Positions 63,922 to 64,000 of a stretch of DNA of 64,000 nucleotides are shown here, one piece after another (the first letter of the stretch is position 1; each line of letters starts with the position of its first letter). The position numbers and the translations under genes were made by a program. The notes under the pieces were generated by a model. It saw only the letters and a list, made by a program, of their open reading frames with translations. It was not told the origin of the DNA and searched no databases. Origin of the DNA: Bradyrhizobium sp. Ce-3 (GTDB taxonomy: Bacteria > Pseudomonadota > Alphaproteobacteria > Rhizobiales > Xanthobacteraceae); assembly GCF_022835695.1 (NCBI RefSeq), contig NZ_BQUV01000008.1, positions 372,001 to 436,000 of the forward strand. Reading direction: 5' to 3'.

Positions 63922-64000
63922 CTAGAACATCCCCTCGCGTTCGCTGCGCTTCTTCTTTTTCGAGCGCTGCCAGACCACGCCGGGATAGCCTGTCAGCGGC
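63922..64000 (-). CDS. C-terminal end of a gene continuing past the right edge
   Basis: On the reverse strand the last 25 visible codons end in a TAG at 63922-63924 and read LTGYPGVVW, then a lysine/arginine-rich tail ending REGMF. The frame is open to the edge. The basic tail is compatible with a real protein end, but no family can be named from this fragment. It lies 126 bases upstream of the ThDP gene on the same strand. Confidence 0.4.
   Translation of the reverse strand, partial: PLTGYPGVVWQRSKKKKRSEREGMF

Noticed and set aside
1-64000. tRNA, rRNA, CRISPR arrays, prophage or defence systems
   Set aside because: None could be recognised on reading the intergenic regions; the palindromic repeats lack the regular repeat-spacer pattern of CRISPR.

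Overview
The window reads as chromosomal DNA of a high-GC alphaproteobacterium, most likely Bradyrhizobium or a close relative. Three things support this: a fused single-chain indolepyruvate oxidoreductase beside an Lrp-type regulator, an MctP-type monocarboxylate permease, and several families of palindromic intergenic repeats of the kind common in Bradyrhizobium. Fifty-five protein genes are supported, two of them cut by the window edges. I saw no tRNA, rRNA, CRISPR array, transposase or phage gene. Most long frames opposite a called gene are codon-bias shadows.

Layout. 1-1361: N-terminal part of a trypsin-fold protease. 1552-4809: LysR regulator divergent from an SDR, pirin and WrbA redox unit. 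4980-5927: DUF5996 protein. 5950-25029: a polysaccharide locus of 15 genes. It encodes a CelD-type GNAT protein, a JmjC/cupin-like oxygenase, GT4 and GT2 glycosyltransferases, a Wzy_C-type ligase/polymerase, a radical SAM enzyme, GH26-like and GH5-like secreted hydrolases, a DUF6492 protein, a Wzx flippase, a methyltransferase, a deacetylase, a Wzc/GumC-like chain-length protein with a degenerate P-loop, a second polymerase-like membrane protein and an acyltransferase. 25383-27375: small secreted or stress-type proteins. 27349-31464: a 1371-residue cyclic-di-GMP protein with five GAF repeats followed by GGDEF and EAL.

31867-35106 is a catabolic operon (Ldh-type dehydrogenase, flavin monooxygenase, fumarylacetoacetate-hydrolase-like). 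35359-37405 holds a LysR regulator and two small envelope proteins. 37546-43291 pairs an Lrp regulator with the indolepyruvate oxidoreductase and, convergently, mctP with its DUF3311 partner. 43438-49384 holds a Bug-type receptor, then LysR divergent from an EmrA/EmrB efflux pair and an AhpD-like protein. 49528-55145 holds a D-amino-acid transaminase, the gltIJKL importer, and an alpha/beta hydrolase with a small partner. 55376-64000 holds a GST, an IclR regulator, an MHS transporter, an M20 peptidase, a second flavin monooxygenase, a benzoylformate-decarboxylase-like ThDP enzyme and the tail of one more gene.

The best candidate for an undescribed system is the polysaccharide locus. It has flippase, polymerase, chain-length and decoration functions, but no recognisable initiating sugar-phosphate transferase or outer-membrane export protein inside the window. 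It also contains an iron-sulfur radical enzyme and a probable Fe(II)/2-oxoglutarate oxygenase, both unusual in such loci. A perfect CtrA-type box lies upstream of the flippase operon. The second notable signal is a pair of related 48-base regulatory modules, one upstream of emrA and one upstream of emrB.
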